The notes: generated from the letters alone by a model not told the origin. A DNA stretch of 64,000 nt from Verrucomicrobiota bacterium (GCA_020831635.1 JAFIGC010000012.1:1-64000); one strand, 5' to 3'; positions 33,190-42,354 are shown, counted from the stretch's first letter. Numbers and translations are program-made.

Positions 33190-33418
33190 ACGCCCAACCG
33201 GCACCCCACAACCCGCAACCGGCCACCCCCAACAAGCAACCCGCAACCCGCAACCCCCCACACGCAACCCCCAAACCCCCACCACCAACACCAAACCAAC
33301 CACCCCCGAACCGCAACCCCCAACCAGCAACCCGCAACCAGCAACCCGCAACCAGCAACCAGCAACCCGCAACCAGCAACCCGCAACCAGCAACCCGCAA
33401 CCAGCAACCAGCAATCCC
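33190..33418 (+). repeat. Heptamer array between nrdB and nrdA
   Basis: A ~230-base stretch built from 7-base units CAACCCG, CAACCAG and close variants (GCAACCCGCAACCAGCAACC), with A/C-rich degenerate units in the middle. It starts three bases after the nrdB stop and ends ~17 bases before the nrdA ATG. Unit order is irregular. Similar short arrays occur at 24421-24465 (reverse) and 54551-54582. Confidence 0.9.
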
Positions 33419-33434
33419 ATTCCCCGAAACCATT

Positions 33435-36400
33435 ATGATCCGCGCCAATACCCTCGAAGAAGATCAATTGCTCAAGCAATTCGCCTCCCGCAGCCGTGAC
33501 ACCACCGTCCGATTTGATTGGGCGGAAGTGGTCGCCGGCCACGAGCAGGACTCCACCCTGAAGTTGTCCGCCTTCGGGTCGGAGAAAGATTTTTCGCCCG
33601 CCGATGTCGCCGAGATTGTCGGGGAGGCGCTGACCACCCTGCTGATGTCCCGTGAGCAGGAGCAGGAAATTTACAGCGAGGAAAACCGTCGTTTGGTGGC
33701 CGACATTTCCCTGGGGGTGACCGAGATGTTGCAGGCATTGGCCCAGAAGCGCGAGGGGAATCGCATCAGCCGTCAGGAATTGCACTTGGCCATCGAAAAA
33801 GCCTTGATCCGGCAGGATGCTTATGACGTTGCCCGCAGTTTGGTGACCAATCGCGCCCACGAAATGCATGGGGAGATGCGTGGAGAAGTGCGCGAGGACC
33901 TTCGCGGGGATCTGCGCGGCGACCTTCGGGAAGGCGTGGGCATTGGCAGCGTCGGGACCCAATTGCTGCGCCGCAACGGGCAAGTGGTGCCTTGGATTCC
34001 CAACAAAGTGGAAATCGCGGTACGCAAGTCGTTTTTGGCCCTGCACATGGACTCCGATCCCGCCAAAGAGATCGCCCGGGCCGTGAGCGACCGGGTCCGC
34101 AACACCAAGGCCGCCTTCATCCACATCGAGGACGTGCAGGACATGGTGCAGGAAGAACTGATGAAAGCCGGTCATTTCAAGGTGGCCGAAGCCTACATCC
34201 TCTACCGCGCCCGCCGCGCCGAGCAGCGTAGCCTGCAGGCACCCGTGGAAAGCACCGAACATCAGGAAGTTTTGGTATCCGTTACCCGCAAAGACGGCAC
34301 CTCCTTTCTTTGGAACGGCGCCGACCTCAAGGCCCGCATTCAATACGCGTCCATTGGCTTGGATCTGGAATTGAGCGTCGAAGAGATCAACGACGAATTG
34401 CGCCGCTCGGTATTTGACGAGCTTTCCGAATCCGATCTCAAGAAAACGATTTTGTTGAACGCCAAGGCGCTGATCGAACGGGACGCCGATTTCGCGAAAT
34501 TCGCCGGACGCATGTTGCTGACGTATCTGTACGAAGAAGTGTTGGACTGGGATATTGTCCATGACGGGGTCGGCGCTTTGCGCGAAGCCCATCGCAAAGG
34601 ATTCCGCACCTATCTGGAGCGGGCCATTTCCTTGGAACGCCTTTCTCCCAAATTGTTGGATTACGATCTGGATCGTCTGGCCGATTCCTTGGACCCCAGC
34701 GCCGACCTTGGCTTTGATTATCTTGGCATTCAAACCCTCTACGACCGGTATTTGATTATCGACAAAAGCGGACCCGTCCGCCGTCTGGAAACGCCGCAGT
34801 TTTTCTGGATGCGCGTGGCCATGGGCCTTTTTCAACAGGAGCCGGAGGACCGCGAGGGCTGGGTGGTGCGTTTGTACGAACTGTACAAAAACCGCCGCTT
34901 TTGCAGCAGCACTCCGACCCTGTTCAACTCCGGCACCCTGCACAGCCAGTTGTCCTCCTGCTATCTTTACAAAGTGGACGACAGCATTGAGAGCATCATG
35001 ACCCGCGGCATCGCCGAAAACGCCTTCCTGTCCAAATGGGCGGGCGGACTCGGCGGCTCCTGGACGTCGGTGCGGGGCACGGGCGGATACATCAAAGGCA
35101 CCAACGGCGAGAGCCAGGGCGTGATTCCTTTCCTCAAATTGCACAACGATCAGTTGGTGGCCGTGAATCAGGGCGGCAAACGCCGCGGTTCCGGTTGCGC
35201 CTATCTGGAAACCTGGCACAACGATGTGTTCGACTTTTTGGAATTGCGCAAGAACACCGGGGACGAACGTCGCCGCACCCACGACATGAACACCGCCAAC
35301 TGGATTCCCGACTTGTTCATGAAACGCATGGAGGCCCGGGAAAACTGGACCCTCTTCCGCGCCAATGAAACCCCGGATCTGCATGATCTCTACGGCAAGG
35401 CCTTCGAAGAACGCTATTTGCATTACGAAAAACTGGCCGCCGCCGGTAAAATATTCTCCCGGTCGGTCCCCGCGATCGAATTGTGGAAATCGATGCTGAA
35501 AATGCTCTTTGAAACCGGGCATCCCTGGATCACCTTCAAGGATCCCTGCAATTTGCGGAGTCCCCAGGATCACTGCGGGGTCATTCATTCCTCGAACTTG
35601 TGCACGGAAATCACCCTGAACACCGGCGCCGACGAAACCGCGGTGTGCAATTTGGGTTCCGTGGTGCTCGACCAGCATCTCAAGGCCGACGGCACCCTGG
35701 ACCACGACAAACTGCGCGACACCATTCGCGTGGCCGTTCGGGCCCTCGACAACGTCATCGACATCAATTTTTATCCCACCGAAGCGGCGCGCACCTCCAA
35801 CTTGCGTCACCGTCCCATCGGGCTCGGCATCATGGGCTTGGCGAACGCGCTCTACAAAAAGGACATCAGCTTTGCCTCCGAGGAAGCCGTGGCCTTTAAC
35901 GACGAGTTCATGGAAGCGATCGCCTATTACGCCTACGAAACCTCCAGCGATCTCGCCAAGGAGCGGGGCACCTACAGCAGCCACACCGGATCCAAATGGG
36001 ACCGCGGACTGTTGCCGCAGGATACCCTTGAGATCCTCGAAAAAGAGCGCGGGGTTCCCGTGGAAGTGCCGCGGGGTGGGAAAATGGATTGGAAACCCGT
36101 CCGCGAAAAAATCGCCAAGCACGGCATGCGCAACAGCAACGTGCTCGCCATCGCCCCCACGGCCACCATCAGCAACATCATGGGCACCAGCCCCTGCATC
36201 GAACCCGTGTACAAAAACCTCTTCGTGAAGAGCAACCTGTCCGGCGATTTCATCGTCCTGAACGCGGAATTGGTGCGCGATTTGAAAGACCGCGGGCTTT
36301 GGATCAAAGAGATGCGTGACGACCTCAAGTATTTCGACGGCGAACTGACCGACATTCCCAACATGCCCGAAGACTTGAAGCGCAAATACGCCACCGCCTT

Positions 36401-36737
36401 TGGCATCAGCTACGAATACATCATTCGTGCGGCCGCGCGACGTCAGAAATGGATCGACCAATCCCAATCCGTGAACCTGTTCCTCGGCAGTCCCGACATG
36501 AAGACCCTGAGTCACATGTACCGCGCCGCTTGGAGACAAGGGCTGAAGACCACCTATTATTTGCGCACCCTGGGGGCCTCCAACATTGAGAAAGCCACCG
36601 TGAGCGTGAAAAAACAGGTGGCCGCGCCCGGCGGTACACCCGGGGAAGGCGAAAAACCCGTCTACACCGAAGCCCAAAAAGCCGCCTGCAGCCTCGATGC
36701 CCTTTTGAACGGCGGCGAGTGCGAGGCTTGTCAGTAG
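33435..36737 (+). CDS. nrdA: Ribonucleotide reductase R1, multi-ATP-cone form
   Basis: 1100 residues; E. coli NrdA has 761 and Chlamydia NrdA about 1050. A canonical ATP-cone begins VVPWIPNKVEIAVRKSF near residue 187. Divergent cone-like segments precede (residues ~25-110) and follow it (~280-380). A short DLRGDLRGDLRE repeat lies near residue 155. Catalytic features: SSCYLYKVDD (redox Cys), SNLCTEITLN (Asn-x-Cys-x-Glu radical site), RHRPIGLGIMGLANALY, and a C-terminal CEACQ pair for re-reduction. The multiple cones support dATP feedback control. The product would pair with the Ic-type NrdB. Transcription from the NrdR-controlled promoter must pass the heptamer array. Confidence 0.95.
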   Translation: MIRANTLEEDQLLKQFASRSRDTTVRFDWAEVVAGHEQDSTLKLSAFGSEKDFSPADVAEIVGEALTTLLMSREQEQEIYSEENRRLVADISLGVTEMLQALAQKREGNRISRQELHLAIEKALIRQDAYDVARSLVTNRAHEMHGEMRGEVREDLRGDLRGDLREGVGIGSVGTQLLRRNGQVVPWIPNKVEIAVRKSFLALHMDSDPAKEIARAVSDRVRNTKAAFIHIEDVQDMVQEELMKAGHFKVAEAYILYRARRAEQRSLQAPVESTEHQEVLVSVTRKDGTSFLWNGADLKARIQYASIGLDLELSVEEINDELRRSVFDELSESDLKKTILLNAKALIERDADFAKFAGRMLLTYLYEEVLDWDIVHDGVGALREAHRKGFRTYLERAISLERLSPKLLDYDLDRLADSLDPSADLGFDYLGIQTLYDRYLIIDKSGPVRRLETPQFFWMRVAMGLFQQEPEDREGWVVRLYELYKNRRFCSSTPTLFNSGTLHSQLSSCYLYKVDDSIESIMTRGIAENAFLSKWAGGLGGSWTSVRGTGGYIKGTNGESQGVIPFLKLHNDQLVAVNQGGKRRGSGCAYLETWHNDVFDFLELRKNTGDERRRTHDMNTANWIPDLFMKRMEARENWTLFRANETPDLHDLYGKAFEERYLHYEKLAAAGKIFSRSVPAIELWKSMLKMLFETGHPWITFKDPCNLRSPQDHCGVIHSSNLCTEITLNTGADETAVCNLGSVVLDQHLKADGTLDHDKLRDTIRVAVRALDNVIDINFYPTEAARTSNLRHRPIGLGIMGLANALYKKDISFASEEAVAFNDEFMEAIAYYAYETSSDLAKERGTYSSHTGSKWDRGLLPQDTLEILEKERGVPVEVPRGGKMDWKPVREKIAKHGMRNSNVLAIAPTATISNIMGTSPCIEPVYKNLFVKSNLSGDFIVLNAELVRDLKDRGLWIKEMRDDLKYFDGELTDIPNMPEDLKRKYATAFGISYEYIIRAAARRQKWIDQSQSVNLFLGSPDMKTLSHMYRAAWRQGLKTTYYLRTLGASNIEKATVSVKKQVAAPGGTPGEGEKPVYTEAQKAACSLDALLNGGECEACQ

Positions 36738-36992
36738 GTCCCGTCTCCCTGCATATTCAAGGAGGGCTTGGAAGAAGATGTTTTGCCCCAAAAGGGCAAA
36801 GCATTCTTCAAATCGGGCCGGACCCTTCACCCGGATTGATCCTTAATGGCCCCCCACAAGCGGCAACACCCTTCTCCCATCCCTTATCCAGCGAGCTTGC
36901 CTCGCGATTATCCCATATTTCCGCTTGGACGGATCGTTGCCCTCTTTCAATCGAGGCTTGACGAGAGGGAAGCGGCGGTGCACTAGAACGGC
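36738..36992. other. nrdA downstream region
   Basis: No gene seen. It contains the hairpin at 36774-36809 and otherwise no repeat family. The promoter of the transporter operon should be here. Confidence 0.4.
36774..36809 (+). terminator. Stem-loop after nrdA
   Basis: GAAGATGTTTTGCCC and GGGCAAAGCATTCTTC form a long stem with one bulge around CAAAA, 37 bases past the nrdA stop. No T-run follows, so it may stabilise the 3' end rather than terminate. Confidence 0.4.
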
Positions 36993-37925
36993 GTGATCCG
37001 ATTTCTCTTCCATCGTTTGTTTCTGCAAGCTTTGCCCACTTTGTTGGCGCTGAGCATGCTGAGCTTTTTGTTGGTGCGTTTGGCACCGGGGAGTCCGTTT
37101 GCCAGTGAAAGGGAGTTGCCGCAACAAACCGTGGACGCTTTGAATCGCGCCTATGGTTTGGATCAGCCGATCCCGGTGCAGTACGTCCGCTATTTATCGG
37201 GGGTGCTCAGGGGAGATTTGGGACCGAGCATGAGCAAACCGGGCCGCAGCGTGGCCGAATTGATCGGCAATACGCTCCCGGTCTCCTTGGTACTGGGTTC
37301 GTTGGCTTTGGGGTTCGGACTCCTGGTGGGGCTGGCCTTGGGAATTTTGGCGGCGGTGAAACCGAATGGGCGCGGGGACCGTTTGGCCATGGCGGTGGCG
37401 CTGATCGGCATTTGCCTGCCCAGCATGGTCATGGGACCGATTCTGGTTCTGATTTTCGGCTTGGAACTGGGCTGGCTGCCGGTGGTGGGGTGGGGGCGTC
37501 CTGAAAATCTGGTGCTGCCGGTGATTACCCTCGGCTCCACATACGCGGCCTATATTGCCCGTTTGGCCCGCGGGGGCATGCTGGAGGAATTGTCGCGGGA
37601 CTATATCCGCACCGCCAGAGCCAAAGGCCTTTCCGAAGCTTCGGTCATTCTCAAGCACGCCTTGCGCGGCGGCGTGCAACCGGTGGTCAGTTTTCTGGGT
37701 CCCGCCGCCGCGGGACTGCTGACAGGGGCTTTTGTGGTGGAGAAAATCTTCCAAATTCCGGGACTTGGGGAGGAAATTGTCAATGCGGCGCAGAATCGGG
37801 ATCAGTTCATGATTCTTGGCTGCGTGCTGTTGTTTGGCGGACTCATGGTCATTTTCAATACCTTGGTGGACGTGGTTTTGGCGTTTCTCAATCCCCGCAT
37901 CCGCGAACAGGGAGGGTCGGTTTGA
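36993..37925 (+). CDS. Peptide-type ABC transporter permease (DppB/OppB-like)
   Basis: 310 residues, GTG start at 36993 with no strong ribosome site. Six membrane helices are expected. N-terminal FLLVRLAPGSPFASE and YGLDQPIPVQYVRYLSG are the DppB/OppB signature. The EAA loop is RDYIRTARAKGLSEASVILK, where it contacts the ATPases. FVVEKIFQIPGLGEEIV is also family-typical. First gene of a four-gene operon (permease, permease, ATPase, ATPase) with overlapping stops and starts. Confidence 0.92.
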   Translation: MIRFLFHRLFLQALPTLLALSMLSFLLVRLAPGSPFASERELPQQTVDALNRAYGLDQPIPVQYVRYLSGVLRGDLGPSMSKPGRSVAELIGNTLPVSLVLGSLALGFGLLVGLALGILAAVKPNGRGDRLAMAVALIGICLPSMVMGPILVLIFGLELGWLPVVGWGRPENLVLPVITLGSTYAAYIARLARGGMLEELSRDYIRTARAKGLSEASVILKHALRGGVQPVVSFLGPAAAGLLTGAFVVEKIFQIPGLGEEIVNAAQNRDQFMILGCVLLFGGLMVIFNTLVDVVLAFLNPRIREQGGSV

Positions 37926-38794
37926 AGTCGAAGTCGACTCCTTCATATTCCTTGGGCAAGGACGCCTTTGCCCGCCTCATGCGCAATCCGGGGGCGCGGC
38001 TGGGGCTGGTGATTCTCGTACTCATGGTTGTGGCGTGTTTGGCGGAACCGATTTTAACCCCGTACTCCTATCGTCAACAAAATTTGGACCATACCTACAT
38101 GCCGCCCAGTCGCGCCCATTGGTTGGGAACGGATGATTTGGGGCGCGACATGCTGACCCGTATCCTCGTGGGGGGACGGGTGTCGTTTGCCGTGGCCTTG
38201 GCGGCCACCGCCGTTTCGCTGGTCATTGGCGTGACCTACGGCGGAATCAGCGGGTATATGGGCGGACGTTTGGATGTGTTCATGATGCGGGTGGTGGACG
38301 TGCTTTACGGGCTGCCGTTTACGTTGTTCGTGATTTTGCTGATCAGTGTGTTCGGGCGCAGTCTGCTCCTGCTGTTCGTGGCCATTGGTGCGGTGGAGTG
38401 GTTGACCATGGCCCGGATCGTGCGGGGTCAGGTGATGGGCCTGCGCAAACAGGAATTCATCGAAGCCTGTATGGTGTTGGGATACGGGAAAATTCGCATC
38501 CTGTTTCGCCATTTGTTGCCCAACACGCTGGGCACCATTATTATTTACATGACCCTCACCATTCCCGGGATCATGTTGTTGGAGGCGTTTTTGAGCTTTC
38601 TGGGGCTGGGCGTGCAACCGCCCACCCCCTCCTGGGGCGGACTGATCAAGGACGGGGTGGGACAGATGGAGGATTCGCCTTGGATGTTGATGGGTCCCGG
38701 AATGGCGTTGTCGTTGACCTTGTTCGCGCTGAATTTTCTCGGGGACGGACTGCGGGATGCCCTCGATCCCCGCCAACGGGAGAACCGCACATGA
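37922..38794 (+). CDS. Peptide-type ABC transporter permease (DppC/OppC-like)
   Basis: 290 residues. A TTG start at 37922 overlaps the previous stop (TTGA). Motifs: HWLGTDDLGRDMLTRILVGG, EFIEACMVLGYGKIRILFRH (EAA loop), FLSFLGLGVQPPTPSWG, LFALNFLGDGLRDALDPR. It forms the membrane channel with the DppB-like partner. The short basic N-terminus precedes a first helix at residues ~25-45. Confidence 0.92.
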   Translation: MKSKSTPSYSLGKDAFARLMRNPGARLGLVILVLMVVACLAEPILTPYSYRQQNLDHTYMPPSRAHWLGTDDLGRDMLTRILVGGRVSFAVALAATAVSLVIGVTYGGISGYMGGRLDVFMMRVVDVLYGLPFTLFVILLISVFGRSLLLLFVAIGAVEWLTMARIVRGQVMGLRKQEFIEACMVLGYGKIRILFRHLLPNTLGTIIIYMTLTIPGIMLLEAFLSFLGLGVQPPTPSWGGLIKDGVGQMEDSPWMLMGPGMALSLTLFALNFLGDGLRDALDPRQRENRT

Positions 38795-39633
38795 ATTTGC
38801 TCGAAGTCGAGGACCTGTGCGTCACCTTTCCCACCCGCGAGGGGGAGTTGCTGGCCGTGGACCATGTGGGCTTTCAATTGAAAGCCGGCGAAACCCTGGG
38901 CATCGTGGGCGAAAGCGGCAGCGGAAAGTCGGTGACGGTCTCCAGTTTGATGGGCCTGTTGCCGACACCGCCGGCGCGGGTATCCGGGCGTGCGCGCTTT
39001 GCCGGAACGGATTTGCTGTCCTGTCCCCCGGCGACCCTGCGCAAGATCCGGGGGCGAAAAATTTCCATGATTTTCCAGGATCCGATGACCTCCCTGAATC
39101 CCTATCAGCGAGTGGTGGATCAGGTGGCCGAACCCTTGCGGATCCATCAAAAGCTGTCCGCCGCCGCCGCGAGAAAACGAGCGGTCGCGGCATTGGAGGC
39201 GGTGGGTATTCCCGATGCCGCCCGCCGCGCCCGTTGTCATCCCCACGAATTCTCCGGCGGCATGAGGCAACGGGTGATGATTGCCATGGCCATGATCACG
39301 GAACCGGAATTGCTCATCGCCGACGAACCCACCACGGCCTTGGACGTGACCGTGCAGCGGCAAATTCTGGATTTGATTCAAACTCTCCAGCGGGAACACG
39401 GCACCGCCGTGATTTTCATCAGCCATGACCTCGCCGTGGTCGCGGAGGTGTGCCGACATTTGGCGGTGATGCGCAACGGGGTCATGGTGGAGCAGGGTAC
39501 GACCGTGGACATCATGCGGAACCCCAAACATCCCTACACGCGCGGACTATTGAAATGCCATCCGGCCCTGCACGAAGCCGGCGAACGCCTGCAGACCCTG
39601 GAGGAATGGATGGCGGCGGAGGAAATGGAATGA
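38791..39633 (+). CDS. Peptide-type ABC transporter ATPase (DppD/OppD-like)
   Basis: 280 residues from ATG 38791, overlapping the previous stop (ATGA). Walker [11 protein letters not shown]-loop [10 protein letters not shown], signature FSGGMRQRV, Walker [13 protein letters not shown], switch His ISHD. The C-terminal oligopeptide domain is shorter than usual: [13 protein letters not shown] is present, but the Cys-rich [4Fe-4S] tail of DppD is absent. One of the two ATPases powering uptake. Confidence 0.92.
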   Translation: MNLLEVEDLCVTFPTREGELLAVDHVGFQLKAGETLGIVGESGSGKSVTVSSLMGLLPTPPARVSGRARFAGTDLLSCPPATLRKIRGRKISMIFQDPMTSLNPYQRVVDQVAEPLRIHQKLSAAAARKRAVAALEAVGIPDAARRARCHPHEFSGGMRQRVMIAMAMITEPELLIADEPTTALDVTVQRQILDLIQTLQREHGTAVIFISHDLAVVAEVCRHLAVMRNGVMVEQGTTVDIMRNPKHPYTRGLLKCHPALHEAGERLQTLEEWMAAEEME

Positions 39634-40478
39634 TCGAATCGCGCGAAACCACTCGCGACGTTCCTCCCGAGGACATGCTCCGCGTGGAAAACATGCGGGT
39701 CAGCTTTGCCCAAGGCCGCCGAGAGCCGGTGCGGGCGGTGCGGGACGTGTCGTTTGCGATTCCGCCGGGCAAGACCCTGGGGCTGGTGGGCGAATCCGGC
39801 TGTGGCAAAACCACCTTGTCCCGGGCCTTGTTGGGGTTGATTCCCTGCGAAGGAAGCATTTATTTGCAGGGGAAACGGGTGGATTGGCGGAAATCGGGCC
39901 GGGAAATGCGCCAAAAAATGCAGTTGATCTTTCAGGATCCCTACGCCTCGCTCAATCCCCGTTTCACCGTGGAGCAAACCCTGCACGAACCCCTGTGGGT
40001 CCATTTTCAATGGAAGCGGACCCAACGCGCGACCCGGGTGCGGCGCATCATGGACCTCACCGGATTGGCCGACGCCTGGCGCGGCAAATATCCCCACGAA
40101 TTTTCCGGTGGACAGCGTCAGCGCATCGCCATCGCCCGTGCCCTGATCCTCGAACCCGCTTTTGTCATCGCCGACGAACCCGTGTCCTCTCTGGACGTCT
40201 CCATTCAGGCGCAGATTCTCAATTTGCTCCGCGACATGAAACGGGAACTCGGGCTGACCATGCTTTTCATTTCCCACGACCTGGCCGTGGTGCGGCACGT
40301 CGCCGATGAAGTTGCGGTGATGCGCACGGGAGAAATGTTGGAAAGCGGCCCCACCCGGAAGGTCCTGGTCCATCCCGAGCACCCTTATACGCGCGCTCTT
40401 CTCGCGGCCATGCCGCAAACACGCAGGCAGACTGATGACGAGGAGGGTAGGGGACAGAATGATGGGATGACAGAATGA
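39630..40478 (+). CDS. Peptide-type ABC transporter ATPase (DppF/OppF-like)
   Basis: 282 residues from ATG 39630, overlapping the previous stop. Walker A GESGCGKTT, Q-loop FQDPYASLNP, signature FSGGQRQRI, Walker B FVIADEPVSSLD, ISHD, and HPEHPYTRALLAAMPQ near the end. The last ~18 residues (DDEEGRGQNDGMTE) are encoded by a short intergenic-type repeat (GACAGAATGATGG), so the natural end may be just after MPQTR. No substrate-binding protein gene accompanies the operon. Confidence 0.92.
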   Translation: MIESRETTRDVPPEDMLRVENMRVSFAQGRREPVRAVRDVSFAIPPGKTLGLVGESGCGKTTLSRALLGLIPCEGSIYLQGKRVDWRKSGREMRQKMQLIFQDPYASLNPRFTVEQTLHEPLWVHFQWKRTQRATRVRRIMDLTGLADAWRGKYPHEFSGGQRQRIAIARALILEPAFVIADEPVSSLDVSIQAQILNLLRDMKRELGLTMLFISHDLAVVRHVADEVAVMRTGEMLESGPTRKVLVHPEHPYTRALLAAMPQTRRQTDDEEGRGQNDGMTE

Positions 40479-40515
40479 TGAGGTGAAACTCCGCACTCCG
40501 AACTCCGCACTCTTC
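40455..40515 (+). repeat. Short repeats at end of transporter operon
   Basis: GACAGAATGATGGGATGACA (40453-40480) is followed by the 7-base ACTCCGC/ACTCCGA repeat (40488-40512). The latter is the same family that encodes the Verru_Chthon A N-terminus and precedes GH31. Confidence 0.65.
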
Positions 40516-40532
40516 ATACTTGATTTTTTGTA

Positions 40533-40550
40533 ATGATAATGCATTCTCAT
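40533..40550. promoter_or_regulatory. Fur/Zur-type operator
   Basis: ATGATAATG-CATTCTCAT: an inverted repeat matching at 8 of 9 positions, rich in the ATAAT pattern of Fur-family sites. It lies upstream of a small unknown ORF and the CobW-family gene at 41161. Zinc control by Zur is the better guess given the CobW neighbour, but the sequence alone does not separate Fur from Zur. Confidence 0.55.
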
Positions 40551-40681
40551 AAAATGCACCTCGCTCTTCAAACCCCTTCACACGATCAAGCCATGAATTC
40601 GGACACCATCCGTATTCGAATGCCGTATGTGTTGAAAAAAACGGGGCGGTTTTCCTGCGTCGATATGGCTTTTTTCCGCAA

Positions 40682-40975
40682 ATGCGGTCCGAATATGCAT
40701 TGGATGTCGATTGTTGGAGCCTGAAGGAATTGCCGCGTTTTTCCTCGCCACGGGGTAGTGGAGATTGTTGGGCCTGTCTTTCCATGATGACGCGATTGGC
40801 GGAATTTTTCGCTGACTATGAAGCTTGGGTACTCCCGCGTGCGGGGCTGGCGTTCCGGGAAAAAAGCGTGAACGCCTGGCATCGGAACACACACGCCATT
40901 CCCGCCGATGAAATGTCGATGACCTGGCGGGGCATGGCGGAGGAATTTCGGAGATTGTCTTGGGAAATGTCTTAA
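40682..40975 (+). CDS. Hypothetical small protein, possible 5' extension
   Basis: 97 residues from ATG 40682 with a protein-like composition: CWACLSMMTRLAEFFADYEA, WVLPRAGLAFREKSV, MTWRGMAEEFRRLSWEMS. The frame is open upstream to 40553 and has a His-rich stretch (SHEFGHHPYSNAVC) but no ATG there; a competing frame starts at ATG 40593. The order Fur/Zur-like box, this ORF, CobW GTPase suggests a metal-stress role. I recognise no family. Confidence 0.4.
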   Translation: MRSEYALDVDCWSLKELPRFSSPRGSGDCWACLSMMTRLAEFFADYEAWVLPRAGLAFREKSVNAWHRNTHAIPADEMSMTWRGMAEEFRRLSWEMS

Positions 40976-41018
40976 CCTTGGGAGCTGGATAGGGTCATGC
41001 GCTTTATAGGAATTCGGG

Positions 41019-41065
41019 GTGGACGGGAGCGCCAATCGCCGCATTGGCTGGGCAAAGGGGCGAAT
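41019..41065 (+). repeat. Covarying hairpin element, AAT/ATT stem
   Basis: Core GCCAATCGCCGCATTGGC at 41031-41048 with flanks GACGGGAGC and GGGCAAAGGGG. Differs from the consensus by a compensated G-C to A-T stem pair. Confidence 0.85.
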
Positions 41066-41160
41066 TCGGGCTGGAATTCCTTCAAAGCGTGTGACCCTGC
41101 TCCATTTTTCTCGCATGATGCGCCTTTCTGCTTTACAACCCTTTTTATTATTCCGTAACC

Positions 41161-42354
41161 ATGACCGATTCCCAATTTCAATTTTTAGGCTGGAAGCCTG
41201 ACGCCCCCATCGCCGAAGCGGACAAGACGCCCGTGACGATTCTTTCCGGATTTTTGGGAGCCGGAAAAACGTCTTTGATGCGGCATCTGCTTGCAAACAG
41301 CGGTGGAAAACGGCTGGGGTTGATCGTCAATGACGTGGGCAGTGTGAATTTGGACGCCGATCTGTTGCGGCGTCACTTTCCCGAAGGGGAGGGCGTTGTG
41401 GGGGGCATGCGGGAATTGACCCGGGGATGCATCTGCTGTTCCATCACCAACGAACTGGGGGACGCGCTGCTTCATTTGGTGCGCAACGTCAAACCCGACC
41501 ACATTTTGGTGGAGTCCAGTGGTGTGGCCGAGCCCCGCAATATTCTGGAGACCCTGTGTCGCCGCAATCTCGCGGGTCATCACGCCTTGGAGCTGGTGCG
41601 GATCTTCAACATGGTCACGGTGGTGGGCGGCCCCGAATTTCTGGAGCAGTGGGCGGGCATGCGGCAAACTCGGAAACGGCGGCAGCACATCTTTTTTCAG
41701 GATCCCCGTCGTCCGCTGTCGGAACTGATGATGGAACAGGTGGAATTGGCAGACGTGCTGGTGCTCAACAAAACCGACGTGTTGAGTCCGGAAGAACTCG
41801 AAAAAGCGGTCAACCTGCTCCGGGGGATCAATCCCCGCGCCGATCTTTTCACCACGGTGGAGGGATGTCTGGAAACGGAACCGTTGTTGGAGACGTCCCG
41901 GTTTTCCCTCAAGGACACGCAGCGCGGCAGTCTGCTGCGTTCCCGCTTGGAAATGTTGCCCGGGCAAAAACCACCTGCCGACCATCACGCCGGGTTTGGA
42001 TTGACGGCATTCACCTACACCGCCCGCAAACCTTTTCGGGAGCGCGATTTTTTCCGAGTGATGCGTACGGAGCTTCCGGAAGTGCTGCGGGCCAAGGGAT
42101 TTTACTGGGTGGCGGAACATCCCGACCGCTGCGGCATGCTTTCCCTGGCCGGTCACTTGTTGCGCGCCGACCTGATGGGCAAGTGGTTTCTCGATTTCAT
42201 GGAAGCGGGGGAGTCTACCGAAGAAGAGATGCCCGAAACCGTGCGGCGGGTGTGGGACGATGTCCACGGCGACCGTCGCCAGGAGATCGTGCTGATCGGC
42301 ATCGATTTGGATGAAACCGCCATCCGGGAAAAGCTGGATGCTTGTCTGGGTTAG
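41161..42354 (+). CDS. CobW/COG0523-family GTPase (metal chaperone)
   Basis: 397 residues. Walker A GFLGAGKTS at residues 30-38, metal-binding GCICC at 89-93 (within TRGCICCSITNEL), a V-E-SSG-VAEP segment, and guanine-specificity VLNKTD near 198. The C-terminal CobW_C domain reads LTAFTYTARKPFRERDFFRV. COG0523 GTPases deliver zinc or other metals to client proteins; many are in Zur regulons. A Fur/Zur-like site lies ~610 bases upstream, with a small ORF between. It is followed closely by two hairpin repeat elements. Confidence 0.9.
   Translation: MTDSQFQFLGWKPDAPIAEADKTPVTILSGFLGAGKTSLMRHLLANSGGKRLGLIVNDVGSVNLDADLLRRHFPEGEGVVGGMRELTRGCICCSITNELGDALLHLVRNVKPDHILVESSGVAEPRNILETLCRRNLAGHHALELVRIFNMVTVVGGPEFLEQWAGMRQTRKRRQHIFFQDPRRPLSELMMEQVELADVLVLNKTDVLSPEELEKAVNLLRGINPRADLFTTVEGCLETEPLLETSRFSLKDTQRGSLLRSRLEMLPGQKPPADHHAGFGLTAFTYTARKPFRERDFFRVMRTELPEVLRAKGFYWVAEHPDRCGMLSLAGHLLRADLMGKWFLDFMEAGESTEEEMPETVRRVWDDVHGDRRQEIVLIGIDLDETAIREKLDACLG

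Noticed and set aside
33190-33418. Possible CRISPR array between nrdB and nrdA
   Set aside because: The repeats are contiguous 7-base units with no constant repeat/unique spacer structure, and no cas genes are in the window.
33168-36830. 1220-codon minus-strand open frame opposite nrdA
   Set aside because: A shadow of nrdA and the heptamer array; its product has no recognisable features and its C-terminal part is translated heptamer repeat.
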